DNA of 64,000 nucleotides from Novosphingobium sp. Fuku2-ISO-50. GTDB lineage: Bacteria; Pseudomonadota; Alphaproteobacteria; Sphingomonadales; Sphingomonadaceae. Below, piece by piece: positions 25,211-34,687 of this stretch. The stretch's first letter is position 1. The number at the start of each line of letters is the position of its first letter. The translations under genes and the position numbers were made by a program. The notes under the pieces were generated by a model. It saw only the letters and a list, made by a program, of their open reading frames with translations, did not search any database and was not told where the DNA came from. The stretch is taken from contig NZ_KQ954292.1 of the NCBI RefSeq assembly GCF_001519055.1, positions 62,001 to 126,000 on the forward strand. Reading direction: 5' to 3'.

Positions 25211-25260
25211 CGCTTGACAGCTTCGGGTCAAGCGTGACACCCCAATAGTGACCGATCGGT
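25211..25260. promoter_or_regulatory. Candidate TetR operators and overlapping promoters
   Basis: The divergent gap has CGCTTGAC-N8-GTCAAGCG (25211-25234), whose arms contain TTGAC on both strands and so may be the two -35 elements. It also has a perfect palindrome ACCGATCGGT (25251-25260), 23 bp before the nodT-type start. GTACAGAT occurs at 25201-25208 and again at 25259-25266. Either palindrome could bind the adjacent TetR protein. Confidence 0.5.
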
Positions 25261-25282
25261 ACAGATCCCCCCGGAGCCTGCA

Positions 25283-26716
25283 ATGCCTCTCCTTTCCCCG
25301 CCCCTTCGATCCGGCGCGCGTCTTGCCGCGCCGGCTCTTTTCCTGTTGCTTGGCGCCTGTGCCGTGCCGCCGCCGATGGGCGCCACGCCCGCCTTGCGCA
25401 GTCCCGATACAGTCGCTGCGAAAAGTCTCGACGGCCCCGAGACCGCGCCCTGGCCCGATGAAAGCTGGTGGCGCGATTATGGCGATCCGCAGCTTACGAC
25501 GCTGATCGAAGAGGCCGTCAAGGGCTCGCCCGCGCTCGCCGAGGCGGGCGCGCGCCTGCGCATCGCCGAAGGCTATGCCCGCAGCGCTCACGCCGCGCTC
25601 ATGCCCAATGCGTCGGCTGGCGGCAGCGCGGGCGCGATCAAGGAAAGCTACAACCAGGGCATTCCCCCGGCCTTTGTGCCGCACGGGTGGAACGACAACG
25701 GTTCGGCGCAGATCAACCTCGGCTATGATCTCGATCTGTTTGGCCGCAACCATGCAGCCCTGCGCGCGGCAACATCCGAACGCACCGCCGCCGCGATCGA
25801 GGCGCGCGCCGCGCGGCTGGCCATCGCGACCGGGGTCGCCGCCGCCTATGCCGATCTGGGCCGCTATGCCGCGTTGCGCGATGTCGCCGCCGCTGCGCTC
25901 AAGGTGCGCGAAGAGACCGCCGCGCTGGTCGCCAATCGCGTCCTGAACGGGCTCGACACCCGCGCCGAACAGCGCCAGGCCGAAGCCACCGTGCCGGTCG
26001 CGCGCGCCGATCTCGCCGCCGCCGAGCAGGCGCTGGTACTGACGCGCAACCGGCTCGCCGCGCTGACAGGCGCCGGCCCCGACCGCACCTCGGGCCTGAC
26101 CCCGCCTGCGCCGGGCCGGTTTGCGCTCACCCCGCTGCCGCCGCGCCTTGCGCTCGATCTGGTCGGGCGCCGCGCCGACATCGCCGCCGCGCGGGCGCGC
26201 GCAGAGGCCGCCGCCGCCCGCGTTCGCGGCGCGCGTGCCGCCTATTTTCCCGACATCAATCTCATGGCCTTTGTCGGCGCGCAGTCGCTCGGTCTCGCCA
26301 ATCTGACCGCCGTCGGGTCCGAAGCCGGGCAGGGGCAAGCCGCGATCAACCTGCCGCTGTTTTCGGGCGGGGCGCTGGCTGGCGCTTACCGCGCCGCGCG
26401 CGGCGGTTATGACGAAGCGGTAGCGCGCTATGACGACACGCTGGTTCAGGCGGTGCGCGAAGTGGCCGATGCCGCCGCCGGGCAAAAGGCGCTGGCGATC
26501 GAACTGACCGCTGCGCACGACGCCGTGGCCCGCAGTCAGGAAGCATGGGATCTCGCCAAGCGGCGCTATGTCGGCGGTTTGTCGCCCTATCTTTCGGTGC
26601 TGTCCGCCGAAGAGGCCTTGTTGCGCAACCGTCAGTTGCTGGCCGATTGCGAAGGCCGCGTGCTGGCCGTGCGGGTCGAAATGATCCGCGCGCTGGGCGG
26701 CGGCTTCAAGGCCTGA
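25283..26716 (+). CDS. Outer-membrane efflux lipoprotein, NodT/OprM family
   Basis: Outer-membrane channel of a tripartite pump. 477 residues. Lipoprotein signal ending in LLLGAC (lipobox, Cys about residue 26). Two OEP repeats with WWRDYGDPQLTTLIEEAVKGSPALAEAGARLRIAEG and NLGYDLDLFGRNHAALRAATSE in the first half, and INLPLFSGGALAGAYRAARGG in the second. First gene of the efflux operon, followed by the adaptor after 55 bp. Confidence 0.94.
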   Translation: MPLLSPPLRSGARLAAPALFLLLGACAVPPPMGATPALRSPDTVAAKSLDGPETAPWPDESWWRDYGDPQLTTLIEEAVKGSPALAEAGARLRIAEGYARSAHAALMPNASAGGSAGAIKESYNQGIPPAFVPHGWNDNGSAQINLGYDLDLFGRNHAALRAATSERTAAAIEARAARLAIATGVAAAYADLGRYAALRDVAAAALKVREETAALVANRVLNGLDTRAEQRQAEATVPVARADLAAAEQALVLTRNRLAALTGAGPDRTSGLTPPAPGRFALTPLPPRLALDLVGRRADIAAARARAEAAAARVRGARAAYFPDINLMAFVGAQSLGLANLTAVGSEAGQGQAAINLPLFSGGALAGAYRAARGGYDEAVARYDDTLVQAVREVADAAAGQKALAIELTAAHDAVARSQEAWDLAKRRYVGGLSPYLSVLSAEEALLRNRQLLADCEGRVLAVRVEMIRALGGGFKA

Positions 26717-26771
26717 TCCCCCTCGCAAAGCGCCCCCGATTTTCCCCATTTTCCCAGGATGTGAGACCCCC

Positions 26772-27890
26772 ATGGCCGACATCGACGCCACCAATTCGCA
26801 AAATTCCACGCGCAAGCGGTCGTTCCTGCTGTTTGGCGCAGCGCTCGCCGTGATCGCGATCGGCTATTTGGGTTATCAATGGGCCGAAGGCGGGCGCTAC
26901 GTCGAAACCGATGATGCCTATGTCAACGCCGAAATCGCGATCGTCACCCCGCTGACCGGCGGCCCGGTCGCCGAAGTGCGCGTCAGCAACACGCAAAGCG
27001 TGCATAAAGGCGATGTCCTGGTGGTGATCGACCCGACCGATGCGCGCATCGCGCTGGCCGCCGCCGAAGCCAATTATGCCAGCGCCGTGCGCAAGATCAG
27101 GCAGACCATCGCCACCGGCAGCGCGCTCGGCGCCCAGGTCGGCGAGCGCGTTGCCGACATTGGCCGGATGAAAGCGCAAGTCTCGATCGCCGAAGCCGAT
27201 CTTGCCCGCGCGCGGATCGATCTGACCCGGCGCGAAGCGCTGGCCGCCGACGGCGGGGTTTCGGGCGAGGAACTGTCGAGCGCAAAGAACGCTTTCGCCG
27301 CCGCCGAGGGCAATCTTGCCGCCGCGCGTGCCGGCCTGGCGCAGGCCGAAGCCGCGCGCGGCGCGGCCAATGGGCAAGAAGCCGCCAATGACGCGCTGAT
27401 CACCGGCACCACGCCCGAAACCAATCCCGATGTGCTCGCCGCCAAGGCGCGGCTCGATCAGGCGCGGATCGACCTTGATCGCACCGTGATCCGTTCGCCG
27501 GTCGACGGCGTCGTCACGCAGCGCGCGGTCCAGGTCGGCCAGCGCGTGGCGGCGGGCACCACGTTGATGACCGTGGTCCCGGTGACCGAGGCCTATGTCG
27601 ATGCCAATTACAAGGAAAGCCAGTTGCGCAGTGTGCGCCCGGGCCAACCGGTCGAACTGACCGCCGACATCTATGGCGGAAAAGTCGTCTATCATGGCCG
27701 GGTGGTCGGCTTTTCGGGCGGCACCGGATCGGCGCTGGCGGTGATCCCGGCGCAGAATGCGACCGGCAACTGGATCAAGGTGGTGCAGCGCCTGCCGGTG
27801 CGGATCGCGCTCGACCGGCGCGAGCTGGCAGACCATCCGCTGCGGCTCGGCCTGTCGATGATCACCACGATCGACACGCGCGGCAACTGA
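26772..27890 (+). CDS. emrA: EmrA/HlyD-type membrane-fusion adaptor
   Basis: Periplasmic adaptor linking an MFS pump to the outer-membrane channel. 372 residues with one N-terminal membrane anchor (SFLLFGAALAVIAIGYLGYQWAEGG). YVETDDAYVNAEIAIVTPLTGGPVAEV is the biotinyl-lipoyl-like segment; a coiled-coil alanine-rich region lies at about 95-220, then VDGVVTQRAVQVGQRVAAGTTLMTVVPV. Twelve bp from the emrB start. Confidence 0.94.
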   Translation: MADIDATNSQNSTRKRSFLLFGAALAVIAIGYLGYQWAEGGRYVETDDAYVNAEIAIVTPLTGGPVAEVRVSNTQSVHKGDVLVVIDPTDARIALAAAEANYASAVRKIRQTIATGSALGAQVGERVADIGRMKAQVSIAEADLARARIDLTRREALAADGGVSGEELSSAKNAFAAAEGNLAAARAGLAQAEAARGAANGQEAANDALITGTTPETNPDVLAAKARLDQARIDLDRTVIRSPVDGVVTQRAVQVGQRVAAGTTLMTVVPVTEAYVDANYKESQLRSVRPGQPVELTADIYGGKVVYHGRVVGFSGGTGSALAVIPAQNATGNWIKVVQRLPVRIALDRRELADHPLRLGLSMITTIDTRGN

Positions 27891-27901
27891 AGGGCACTGC
27901 C

Positions 27902-29455
27902 ATGGCCGGTCCCGCCCCCACATTTGCCCCGCCCAGCGCCGAACCGCTGAAAGGGGCGGCGATGGCGCTTGGCGCCTTTGCACTCGCGCTGTCGAACTTT
28001 GTCGTCGTGCTCGACATCACCATTGCCAACGTTTCGGTGCCGCATATCTCGGGCAGCCTTGCCGTCTCGCCGACGCAAGGCACCTGGGCGATCACGTCCT
28101 ATTCGGTGGCCGAGGCAATCTGCGTGCCCCTGACCGGGTGGCTGGCGGCGCGGTTTGGCGCGGTGCGCGTGTTCCTGCTTTCGCTGATCGGGTTCGGGCT
28201 GTTTTCGCTGCTCTGCGGATTGTCGCGCAGCCTTGAGGCGCTGATCGCGTTTCGCGTGATGCAGGGGCTGTGCGGCGGGCCGATCATGCCGATGTCGCAA
28301 ACGCTGCTGATGCGCATTTTCCCGCCAAACAAGGCGCCTGCCGCGCTCGGGCTATGGGCGATGACCACGGTCTGCGCGCCGATTGCCGGGCCGATCCTGG
28401 GCGGGCTGATTTCCGACAACTGGAGCTGGCACTGGATCTTTTTCATCAATCTGCCGATCGTCGTGCTGTGCACGGTGGTCACCCGCCAATTGATCACCCG
28501 CTATGAAACGCCGACGGTCAAGGCGCCGATCGATTTCGTCGGGCTGGCCATGCTGGTAGTCTGGGTCGGCAGTTTGCAGGTCATGCTCGACAAGGGGCGC
28601 GAGGAAGACTGGTTTGCCAGCGACCTCATCTCGACACTGGGGATTGTCGCGGCAGTCGTGTTCGTCGCTTTCCTGATCTGGGAATTGACCGATCGCCATC
28701 CGGTGGTCGATCTGAGCGTGTTTCGCATGCGGGGGTTCACCATCGCGGTGATCACGCAAAGCGCGTCCTACGCCGCATTTTTTGCGATGGTCGTGCTGAC
28801 GCCGATGTTTTTGCAGACCAATCTTGATTACACAGCGACTGTCGCGGGTCAGGCGATGGGCTTCATGGGCGTGCTGGCGGTGGTCATGTCGCCGATCGTG
28901 GCCAAGCTGACGGGCAAATTCGACGTGCGCCTGCTGATCTCGTTCGGCGTCGCCTGGCTGGCGTCGATGGCCTTTTTGCGCAGCGCCTGGGTCACCGACA
29001 TGGGCTTTTTCAGCATTGCCCTGCCGCAATTCCTGCAAGGATTCGGCATGCCGTTCTTCTTCGTCGGCACGACCGCGCTGGCGCTCAGTTCGGTTCGCCC
29101 CGAACAGACCGCTTCGGCGGCAGGCCTGCAGAATTTCATGCGCACGCTCTCGGGCGCGTTTGCCACGTCGATTTCGATGACGATGTGGGACCGCGAAACC
29201 AAATATGCCCATGCCGAACTGGTCGGCGTGATCCATCCGCCCGCCGACATGATGAGCCAGGGGCTGATGGGCCGGATGATGCTCGACCGCATGGTCAATA
29301 CCGAAGCGGTCACGCTGGCGACCAACATGGTGTTCGTCGGGTGCGGGGTGATCCTGGCGGCGGCGGCATGCTTCATCTGGCTCGCCCCCCGCCCCAAACC
29401 CCGCCCCGCCCCGGCGCAAGCGGATGCCGAACCCGACATCATCGCCGCGCATTGA
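27902..29455 (+). CDS. emrB: EmrB-type MFS multidrug transporter (DHA2 family)
   Basis: Proton-driven drug efflux transporter of 14-segment DHA2 type; 517 residues. Motif C-like and family segments include SNFVVVLDITIANVSVPHISGSL, GTWAITSYSVAEAICVPLTGWLAARFG, FRVMQGLCGGPIMPMSQTLL and GPILGGLISDNWSWHWIFFIN. Last gene of the efflux operon. A convergent terminator with ctrA follows at 29467. Confidence 0.95.
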   Translation: MAGPAPTFAPPSAEPLKGAAMALGAFALALSNFVVVLDITIANVSVPHISGSLAVSPTQGTWAITSYSVAEAICVPLTGWLAARFGAVRVFLLSLIGFGLFSLLCGLSRSLEALIAFRVMQGLCGGPIMPMSQTLLMRIFPPNKAPAALGLWAMTTVCAPIAGPILGGLISDNWSWHWIFFINLPIVVLCTVVTRQLITRYETPTVKAPIDFVGLAMLVVWVGSLQVMLDKGREEDWFASDLISTLGIVAAVVFVAFLIWELTDRHPVVDLSVFRMRGFTIAVITQSASYAAFFAMVVLTPMFLQTNLDYTATVAGQAMGFMGVLAVVMSPIVAKLTGKFDVRLLISFGVAWLASMAFLRSAWVTDMGFFSIALPQFLQGFGMPFFFVGTTALALSSVRPEQTASAAGLQNFMRTLSGAFATSISMTMWDRETKYAHAELVGVIHPPADMMSQGLMGRMMLDRMVNTEAVTLATNMVFVGCGVILAAAACFIWLAPRPKPRPAPAQADAEPDIIAAH

Positions 29456-29466
29456 TGCCCAAAAAA

Positions 29467-29486
29467 GACCCGCCGGAAGGCGGGTC
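29467..29486. terminator. Bidirectional terminator between emrB and ctrA
   Basis: Perfect 8-bp stem GACCCGCC / GGCGGGTC with a GGAA loop. An A-run precedes it (29461-29466) and ATTTT follows. On the minus strand the A-run becomes six T, so it is a strong terminator for ctrA and a weaker one for the efflux operon. Confidence 0.85.
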
Positions 29487-29542
29487 ATTTTCCAGGGATA
29501 AGTCGGGTCGGGGACGTGCCAGCGCCCCGGCCAAACCGGCCT

Positions 29543-30244
29543 TTACGCGGCTTCGATCGCGGTCATGTCGTCGGGATCGCGCAGCACATAGCCGCGGCCC
29601 CAGACGGTTTCGATGTAATTGTCGCCGCTGCAGGCATGCGCCAGCTTCTTGCGCAGCTTGCAGATGAACACGTCGATGATTTTCAGTTCCGGCTCGTCCA
29701 TCCCGCCATAGAGATGATTGAGGAACATTTCCTTGGTCAGCGTGGTGCCCTTGCGCAGCGAGAGCAGTTCCAGCATCGCATATTCCTTGCCGGTCAGATG
29801 CACGCGTGCGCCATCGACTTCGACCGTCTTGGCGTCGAGATTGACCGACAGCTTGCCGGTGCGGATCACCGACTGCGAATGGCCCTTTGACCGGCGCACC
29901 ACGGCGTGGATACGGGCGATCAGCTCTTCGCGATGGAACGGCTTGGTCACGTAATCGTCGGCGCCAAAGCCGAACGAGCGCACTTTGCTGTCCATTTCCG
30001 AAATGCCCGAAAGGATCAGAACCGGCGTCTGCACTTTGGCGACGCGCAGCTTCTTGAGCACGTCATAGCCATGCATATCGGGCAGGTTCAGGTCGAGCAG
30101 GATGATGTCGTAATCATACAGCTTGCCGAGATCGAGGCCTTCTTCCCCGAGATCGGTCGAATAGACGTTGAAGCCTTCCGCAGAAAGCATGAGTTCAATC
30201 GCCTTGGCAGTTGTCGGCTCGTCCTCGATCAGCAGAACCCGCAT
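29543..30244 (-). CDS. ctrA: CtrA, cell-cycle response regulator
   Basis: OmpR-type response regulator that controls cell cycle, motility and recombination genes in alphaproteobacteria. 233 residues. Receiver domain 1-120 with phospho-acceptor Asp51 (LLDLNLPD) and Lys in [12 protein letters not shown]-terminal winged helix with the very conserved [53 protein letters not shown]. The 203 bp upstream holds TTAACCAT-type half sites, which suggests autoregulation. The C-terminal tail differs from the degradation tag of Caulobacter CtrA. Confidence 0.97.
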   Translation of the reverse strand: MRVLLIEDEPTTAKAIELMLSAEGFNVYSTDLGEEGLDLGKLYDYDIILLDLNLPDMHGYDVLKKLRVAKVQTPVLILSGISEMDSKVRSFGFGADDYVTKPFHREELIARIHAVVRRSKGHSQSVIRTGKLSVNLDAKTVEVDGARVHLTGKEYAMLELLSLRKGTTLTKEMFLNHLYGGMDEPELKIIDVFICKLRKKLAHACSGDNYIETVWGRGYVLRDPDDMTAIEAA

Positions 30245-30311
30245 CGATCAATCCCTTCTTGCCATTACCCCCGAATGGCTTCGAACCCCCGTCAGAGGGA
30301 CGCGCCGTTCA

Positions 30312-30344
30312 TTAACCATAGGAGCTATGAACATGAAAGGTTAA
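30312..30344. promoter_or_regulatory. Candidate CtrA half-sites upstream of ctrA
   Basis: TTAACCAT at 30312-30319 and an inverted GGTTAA at 30339-30344 lie 68-100 bp upstream of the ctrA ATG. CtrA boxes are TTAA-N7-TTAA in Caulobacter; the spacing here does not fit a full box, so this is suggestive only. Confidence 0.35.
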
Positions 30345-30447
30345 TTTTTCGTCAAACGTGTTCCCGTTTCAACTTCGTAAAAGTGACCTCGGCCATAACT
30401 GCGATCGCTATCACACCGCTCGATCACCCCGATTCCATCGCTCGGGA

Positions 30448-31272
30448 TCAATCGCCGGCGGCTGCGGCAGAATGCACCGGGCGCGGCACGCCCTCGACCG
30501 CGCGCATGCGATCGCCCGCCGGGCCGGGCAAAGTCGCCTTGCCGGGCTGCGCGCTCTTTGTCGGCGCTGTTTGCGCCGGGGCGCTGCCCGGCTGACCGTT
30601 CACGGGCGGGGCAAACTGCACTTCGGCCAGCCGCTTTTCGACCTTGATATGGTGGCGCGCCGCCACCGTGCGGATGACCGCGCGAATGTCGCTGGCATAA
30701 GGCGCGTCGGCCGGCGTGTCCTTCAGCAGCGAAAACCATGCATTGATCGCGCGGCGATGCTGCCCCGCCAGATCCCAGCCGACCGCGCGGTAATAACGCG
30801 CGCGCGCATCCTTGGGATCAAGCTTGAGCGCCTTGTCAAACGCGGCGCGCGCCTCGCGCTGCATGTGCCGTTCGGGCTTGTGCGCCTGCAACAGCGCTTC
30901 GCCGAGAAACGAATACGTCCGCGCACTGGTAGGATCGAGCCGGGTCGCCTCGCGCAGCGCATCGGCGCTTTTCGCAAATTCGCCGCGCTGGAAATAGGAC
31001 CAGCCGAGCGTGCGCCAGGTGTCGGCATCGTCGGGCGTCTGGCTCACATCGCGCTGAAGACGGGTGATCACATCCTCGACCGTGGCCGCCCGGGTTTCGC
31101 GCGGGATCGGCACCATCGCCACCGGCATCCCGGCGCGGTCGCGCTGATTGCGATAGATCGCCACGCCCGACAGCGAAATCGCCGCGACCACCGCAACGCC
31201 AACCCCCACGCGCAGCAGCGCCGTGCGCCAGCTGATCCCCGCGCCGCGATCGGCCGGTTCGGCCTCAGTCAT
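30448..31272 (-). CDS. TPR-repeat protein with N-terminal membrane anchor
   Basis: 274 residues from ATG 31270-31272. One membrane segment near the N-terminus (ALLRVGVGVAVVAAISLSGVAIY), then TPR units from about residue 75 (DVSQTPDDADTWRTLGWSYFQRGEFAKSADALREATRLDPTSARTYSFLGEALL and a third). It resembles the periplasmic half of CcmI/CycH-type proteins, but no cytochrome c maturation genes are near. The C-terminal tail is Pro/Ala rich. Upstream of ctrA and downstream of rpoN on the same strand. Confidence 0.8.
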   Translation of the reverse strand: MTEAEPADRGAGISWRTALLRVGVGVAVVAAISLSGVAIYRNQRDRAGMPVAMVPIPRETRAATVEDVITRLQRDVSQTPDDADTWRTLGWSYFQRGEFAKSADALREATRLDPTSARTYSFLGEALLQAHKPERHMQREARAAFDKALKLDPKDARARYYRAVGWDLAGQHRRAINAWFSLLKDTPADAPYASDIRAVIRTVAARHHIKVEKRLAEVQFAPPVNGQPGSAPAQTAPTKSAQPGKATLPGPAGDRMRAVEGVPRPVHSAAAAGD

Positions 31273-31378
31273 CACCCGTTCCCCAATGCAAGATCGTTGG
31301 GGCATATCCCCGAGCCCGACCGGGTTGCAAGCGACGCGGCCAGCGATACCGGCATAATCGACAATCTGGCGACCCGTT

Positions 31379-32983
31379 TCATCGCGGCCGCCCGCCCGCC
31401 GTTTGATTCAGCGCCTTTTGCCGCCGCCGCTGCACCGAGCTGCCAAGCCCGATCGCCTCGCGATACTTGGCCACCGTGCGCCGCGCCAGATCAAAGCCGC
31501 GTTCGCGCAACAAATCGACCAAAGTGTCGTCGGACAGCACCGCCCTGGCGTCTTCGGCATCGATCAGCTGACGAATCGCGGCCTTGACCGCCTCGGCCGA
31601 AACCGCGCCCTCGCCATCGGACGAGGCAACGCCCGACGTGAAGAAGAATTTCAGCTCGAACGTGCCGCGCGCGCAGGAAAGGTATTTGTTCGAAGTCACC
31701 CGGCTGACGGTCGATTCGTGCAGGGACACCGTCTCGGCCACCGTGCGCAGCGTCAACGGGCGCAAGTGCGACACGCCGTGGCGGAAAAAGCCGTCCTGTT
31801 GACGCACGATTTCCGCTGCAACTTTCAGGATGGTCTTCTGCCGCTGATCGAGCGCTTTCAGCAGCCAGTTGGCATCGGCCAGCTTTTCGCTGAGCCAGGC
31901 GCGTGCATCCTTGCTGACGCCGGCCCCGCGCATTTCGACATAATAGCTGCGATTGATGATCAGGCGCGGCAGAGTCGCCTGATTGATCGAAATGTCCCAG
32001 CCCGCAGCCCCGTCCTCAAGAACCGCCTCGCGCACCAGGATGTCGGGGATGATCGCTTCGCCCGCGCTGCCGCCAAACCGCAGGCCGGGCCTGGGATCAT
32101 AGCCGCGCAATTCGGTCAGCATCTGCGCGAAATCCTCGTCATCGACGCCGCACATGCGCTTGAGCCGGGCCAGTTCCCCGCGCGCCAGCAGATCGAGATT
32201 GTCGAGCAAACGCACCATGCACGGGTCATAGCGGTCGGCCTCGCGCGCCTGAAGCGCCAGGCATTCGCCAAGATCGCGCGCGCCGACCCCGGTCGGATCG
32301 AGCGCCTGAACCAGCGCCAGCGCGGCCTCGATGCGTTCGAGCGGAAGCCCGAGCATCTGCGCCACCTCGGGCAGCGGCTGGATCAGATAGCCCGCCTCAT
32401 CCAGTTGATCGATCAGCCAGCGCGCCGCGAACACCAGTTGTGCATCGCGCGTGGTCGCGCCGATCTGCGCATGGAGATGGTCGGCAAGGCTGGCCGCAGC
32501 GGCGCTGTGCGATTCGATTCCCGGCCCTTCGAAATCGCCGCCCCCGCCACTCCCGCTCCAGTCGCCCGCGCTCCAGTCGCCGCTGTCGGCGGGCCCGGCG
32601 CTCAAATCCCTGCCCCCGGCATCGCCATCCCCCCTATCGCTGTCACCGGTATCGCGGTCGCCATCGAGCGCGGTCGGGTCGATGTCGAGCGGGCGGTCTT
32701 CGGCGGCGCGCCCTTCGCCGACCAACTGATCGACGGGCGAGGTTTCCAGATGCGTGCGGCGATGATCGGGGTCTTCGAGGGGCAGGGCGATGGCCCCGCC
32801 CGCACCTGTTTCGACCCCGCCCGTTTCGGCAATATCGAGCAGCGGGTTGGCATCGAGCGCTTCGCCGATGAACGCTTCGACTTCGAGATTGGACAGCGTC
32901 AGCAGCTTGATCGCCTGCTGCAACTGCGGCGTCATCACCAGCGACTGGGTCTGGCGAAGATCCAGCCTTGGTCCCAGCGCCAT
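31379..32983 (-). CDS. rpoN: RNA polymerase sigma-54 factor
   Basis: Sigma factor for -24/-12 promoters, requiring AAA+ activators. 534 residues. Region I LDLRQTQSLVMTPQLQQAIKLLTLSNLEVEAFI; an acidic Gly/Asp-rich region II (about 85-160); the core-binding domain; a DNA-binding helix-turn-helix (LTLRTVAETVSLHESTVSRVTSNKYL); and the RpoN box ARRTVAKYREAIG (500-512). Immediately downstream of lptB, a common alphaproteobacterial arrangement. It would serve the two sigma-54 promoters at 19.4-19.7 kb. Confidence 0.98.
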   Translation of the reverse strand: MALGPRLDLRQTQSLVMTPQLQQAIKLLTLSNLEVEAFIGEALDANPLLDIAETGGVETGAGGAIALPLEDPDHRRTHLETSPVDQLVGEGRAAEDRPLDIDPTALDGDRDTGDSDRGDGDAGGRDLSAGPADSGDWSAGDWSGSGGGGDFEGPGIESHSAAAASLADHLHAQIGATTRDAQLVFAARWLIDQLDEAGYLIQPLPEVAQMLGLPLERIEAALALVQALDPTGVGARDLGECLALQAREADRYDPCMVRLLDNLDLLARGELARLKRMCGVDDEDFAQMLTELRGYDPRPGLRFGGSAGEAIIPDILVREAVLEDGAAGWDISINQATLPRLIINRSYYVEMRGAGVSKDARAWLSEKLADANWLLKALDQRQKTILKVAAEIVRQQDGFFRHGVSHLRPLTLRTVAETVSLHESTVSRVTSNKYLSCARGTFELKFFFTSGVASSDGEGAVSAEAVKAAIRQLIDAEDARAVLSDDTLVDLLRERGFDLARRTVAKYREAIGLGSSVQRRRQKALNQTAGGRPR

Positions 32984-33022
32984 GGCCTCAGCCCCCTCCC
33001 AATGACACGAAAGCCGCCGTCA

Positions 33023-33826
33023 TCAGAGCGTAAAGCCCTCGCCCAGATAGAGCCGGCGAACATTGGGATCGGCAACGAGCGCTTCGGGGCTGCCGGTAAA
33101 CAGCACCTGCCCGCCATAGATGATGCAGGCGCGATCGACGATGTCGAGCGTTTCGCGGACGTTGTGATCGGTGATCAGGACGCCGATGCCCCGCCGTGTC
33201 AGATCCTTGACGAGATGACGGATGTCGTTGATCGACATCGGGTCGATCCCGGCGAACGGTTCGTCGAGCAGGATGATCGAGGGCCGCGCCGCCAGCGCCC
33301 GCGCGATTTCGCAGCGTCGGCGCTCCCCGCCCGACAGCGCCATGGCCGCACTGCTGCGCAGTTTGACCAGACCGAATTCGTCAAGCAGGCGTTCCAGCTC
33401 CTCATCGCGGGTATCGCGATCGGGCTCGATCAGTTCGAGCACGGTGGCAATGTTCTGTTCGACCGTCAGCCCGCGAAAGATCGAGGTTTCCTGCGGCAGA
33501 TAGCCCAGCCCGAGAATCGCGCGGCGGTACATCGGCAGCCGCGTAATATCGACACCATCGAGCAGGATACGACCCGAATCCGGGCGAACGAGGCCCATGA
33601 TCGAATAGAAACAGGTGGTCTTGCCCGCGCCGTTGGGCCCCAGCAGGCCCAGCACTTCGCCTTTGGCCACCGACAGCGAAATGTCGGCCAGCACCGCGCG
33701 CTTGTCATAGGACTTGGCGATCGAGATCACCTCGAGCCCCCCCTGGCGCGCGATCAGCTCGGCTTCCGCCATTGCGGCGGTCTGGGCAGATGCCGTGTCG
33801 GCAATGGTTGTCCCCATGGCAGTCAT
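33023..33826 (-). CDS. lptB: LptB, ATPase of the lipopolysaccharide export system
   Basis: Cytosolic ATPase of the LptB2FGC complex that extracts LPS from the inner membrane. 267 residues from ATG 33824-33826; a second ATG nine bases later is possible. Walker A GPNGAGKTT (63-71), LPQETSIFRGLTVEQNI, signature LSGGERRR, Walker B IILLDEPFAGIDP and switch ITDHNVRETL are all present. lptC and lptA, usually just upstream, are not in the window. Forty bp from rpoN. Confidence 0.95.
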   Translation of the reverse strand: MTAMGTTIADTASAQTAAMAEAELIARQGGLEVISIAKSYDKRAVLADISLSVAKGEVLGLLGPNGAGKTTCFYSIMGLVRPDSGRILLDGVDITRLPMYRRAILGLGYLPQETSIFRGLTVEQNIATVLELIEPDRDTRDEELERLLDEFGLVKLRSSAAMALSGGERRRCEIARALAARPSIILLDEPFAGIDPMSINDIRHLVKDLTRRGIGVLITDHNVRETLDIVDRACIIYGGQVLFTGSPEALVADPNVRRLYLGEGFTL

Positions 33827-34021
33827 TCGTCTCGCGCAAACGTGGTGTGGAGCTGCGATTTCCCGCAGGCGATCCGTGCCATAGCCCCTGATCGCGCGGC
33901 GGCAAAGCCCACGGCGCACGAATTGGCACGATTTGTGCGCAACCGTGCCCGGCAAGCCAACGCGCTTGCCACGCCGCGCGGCCCATGATCTAGTGCAAGA
34001 CGGGAGTAAAGGACTGACACG

Positions 34022-34462
34022 ATGGCCAAAGCCACAGCACAGTCCGTTGCCGGGATTGCCACCGAAAGGGACGGCGCCGGAGGGAACGGACAGATCACGG
34101 GACCGGAGCCCAGGCGAACCGTTCAGGTGCGCCAGCTCGATTGGCGCAAACGGATGAGCGACACCGTCGCCTATGCCTTGCTTGTCTACACCGCGCTGCA
34201 GATCGTCGTGACGATCCACGCGCTGTCGAGCGATACCACCTCGATGCTGCCGCTGTTTGCACTCGTCGTGCTCGTTTGCGCGATCATCCCGCTGTTTCGT
34301 CATTACGAACGCCATTGGGAAGGGCTCGACGATGTCGCCGCGGCAGACCCTTTGCACAAGCCGCTGTTCCGGCGCGATCAGCTATCGGTGTGGTTGTTTG
34401 CCGTGGGCCTGCCCTTTGCCGTAACCGGGCTGTTCAAGGCGGTCGGATCGTTGCTCGGCTGA
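34022..34462 (+). CDS. Small membrane protein of unknown function
   Basis: 146 residues. An N-terminal hydrophilic stretch (about 45 residues, ending RQLDWRKRM) is followed by three hydrophobic segments: TVAYALLVYTALQIVVTIHAL, MLPLFALVVLVCAIIPLF and LSVWLFAVGLPFAVTGLFKAV. Divergent from lptB. No recognised domain; probably an inner-membrane protein. Confidence 0.72.
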   Translation: MAKATAQSVAGIATERDGAGGNGQITGPEPRRTVQVRQLDWRKRMSDTVAYALLVYTALQIVVTIHALSSDTTSMLPLFALVVLVCAIIPLFRHYERHWEGLDDVAAADPLHKPLFRRDQLSVWLFAVGLPFAVTGLFKAVGSLLG

Positions 34463-34494
34463 TCCGGCGATGGATTGATGGTCACAGATGCTCT

Positions 34495-34625
34495 GCGCGT
34501 TTTTGTGATCGCTTCGCTTTTTGCAAAAAACCGGTTCCCACCCTTCGACTTCGCTCAGGGCATGCTTTTTTGCGCGATGCGCGTTTTCGTGGTCGCATCG
34601 CGATTTGCAAAAAACCGGTTCCCAC
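34495..34625 (+). repeat. Pair of 47-bp direct repeats, 84-bp period, upstream of the pmbA-type gene
   Basis: Units 34495-34541 and 34579-34625 share GCGCGTTTT.GTG.TCGC.TCGC..TTTGC followed by AAAAAACCGGTTCCCAC. Between them lies CTTCGACTTCGCTCAGGGCATG. The 34463-34687 gap holds nothing else. Sequences of this kind recur between genes in sphingomonads (general knowledge). The reading frame of the next gene runs open through them but is unlikely to be translated here. Confidence 0.75.
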
Positions 34626-34687
34626 TTTTTTGCGCGATGCTCTATGCGCCGGACTTTCTCCCAAGCCAGAGTGGAGCCGGACCGCCG

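Noticed and set aside
31403..33988. Long plus-strand open frame opposite rpoN and lptB
   Set aside because: Antisense shadow of two certain genes; composition is typical of a complementary frame in GC-rich DNA.
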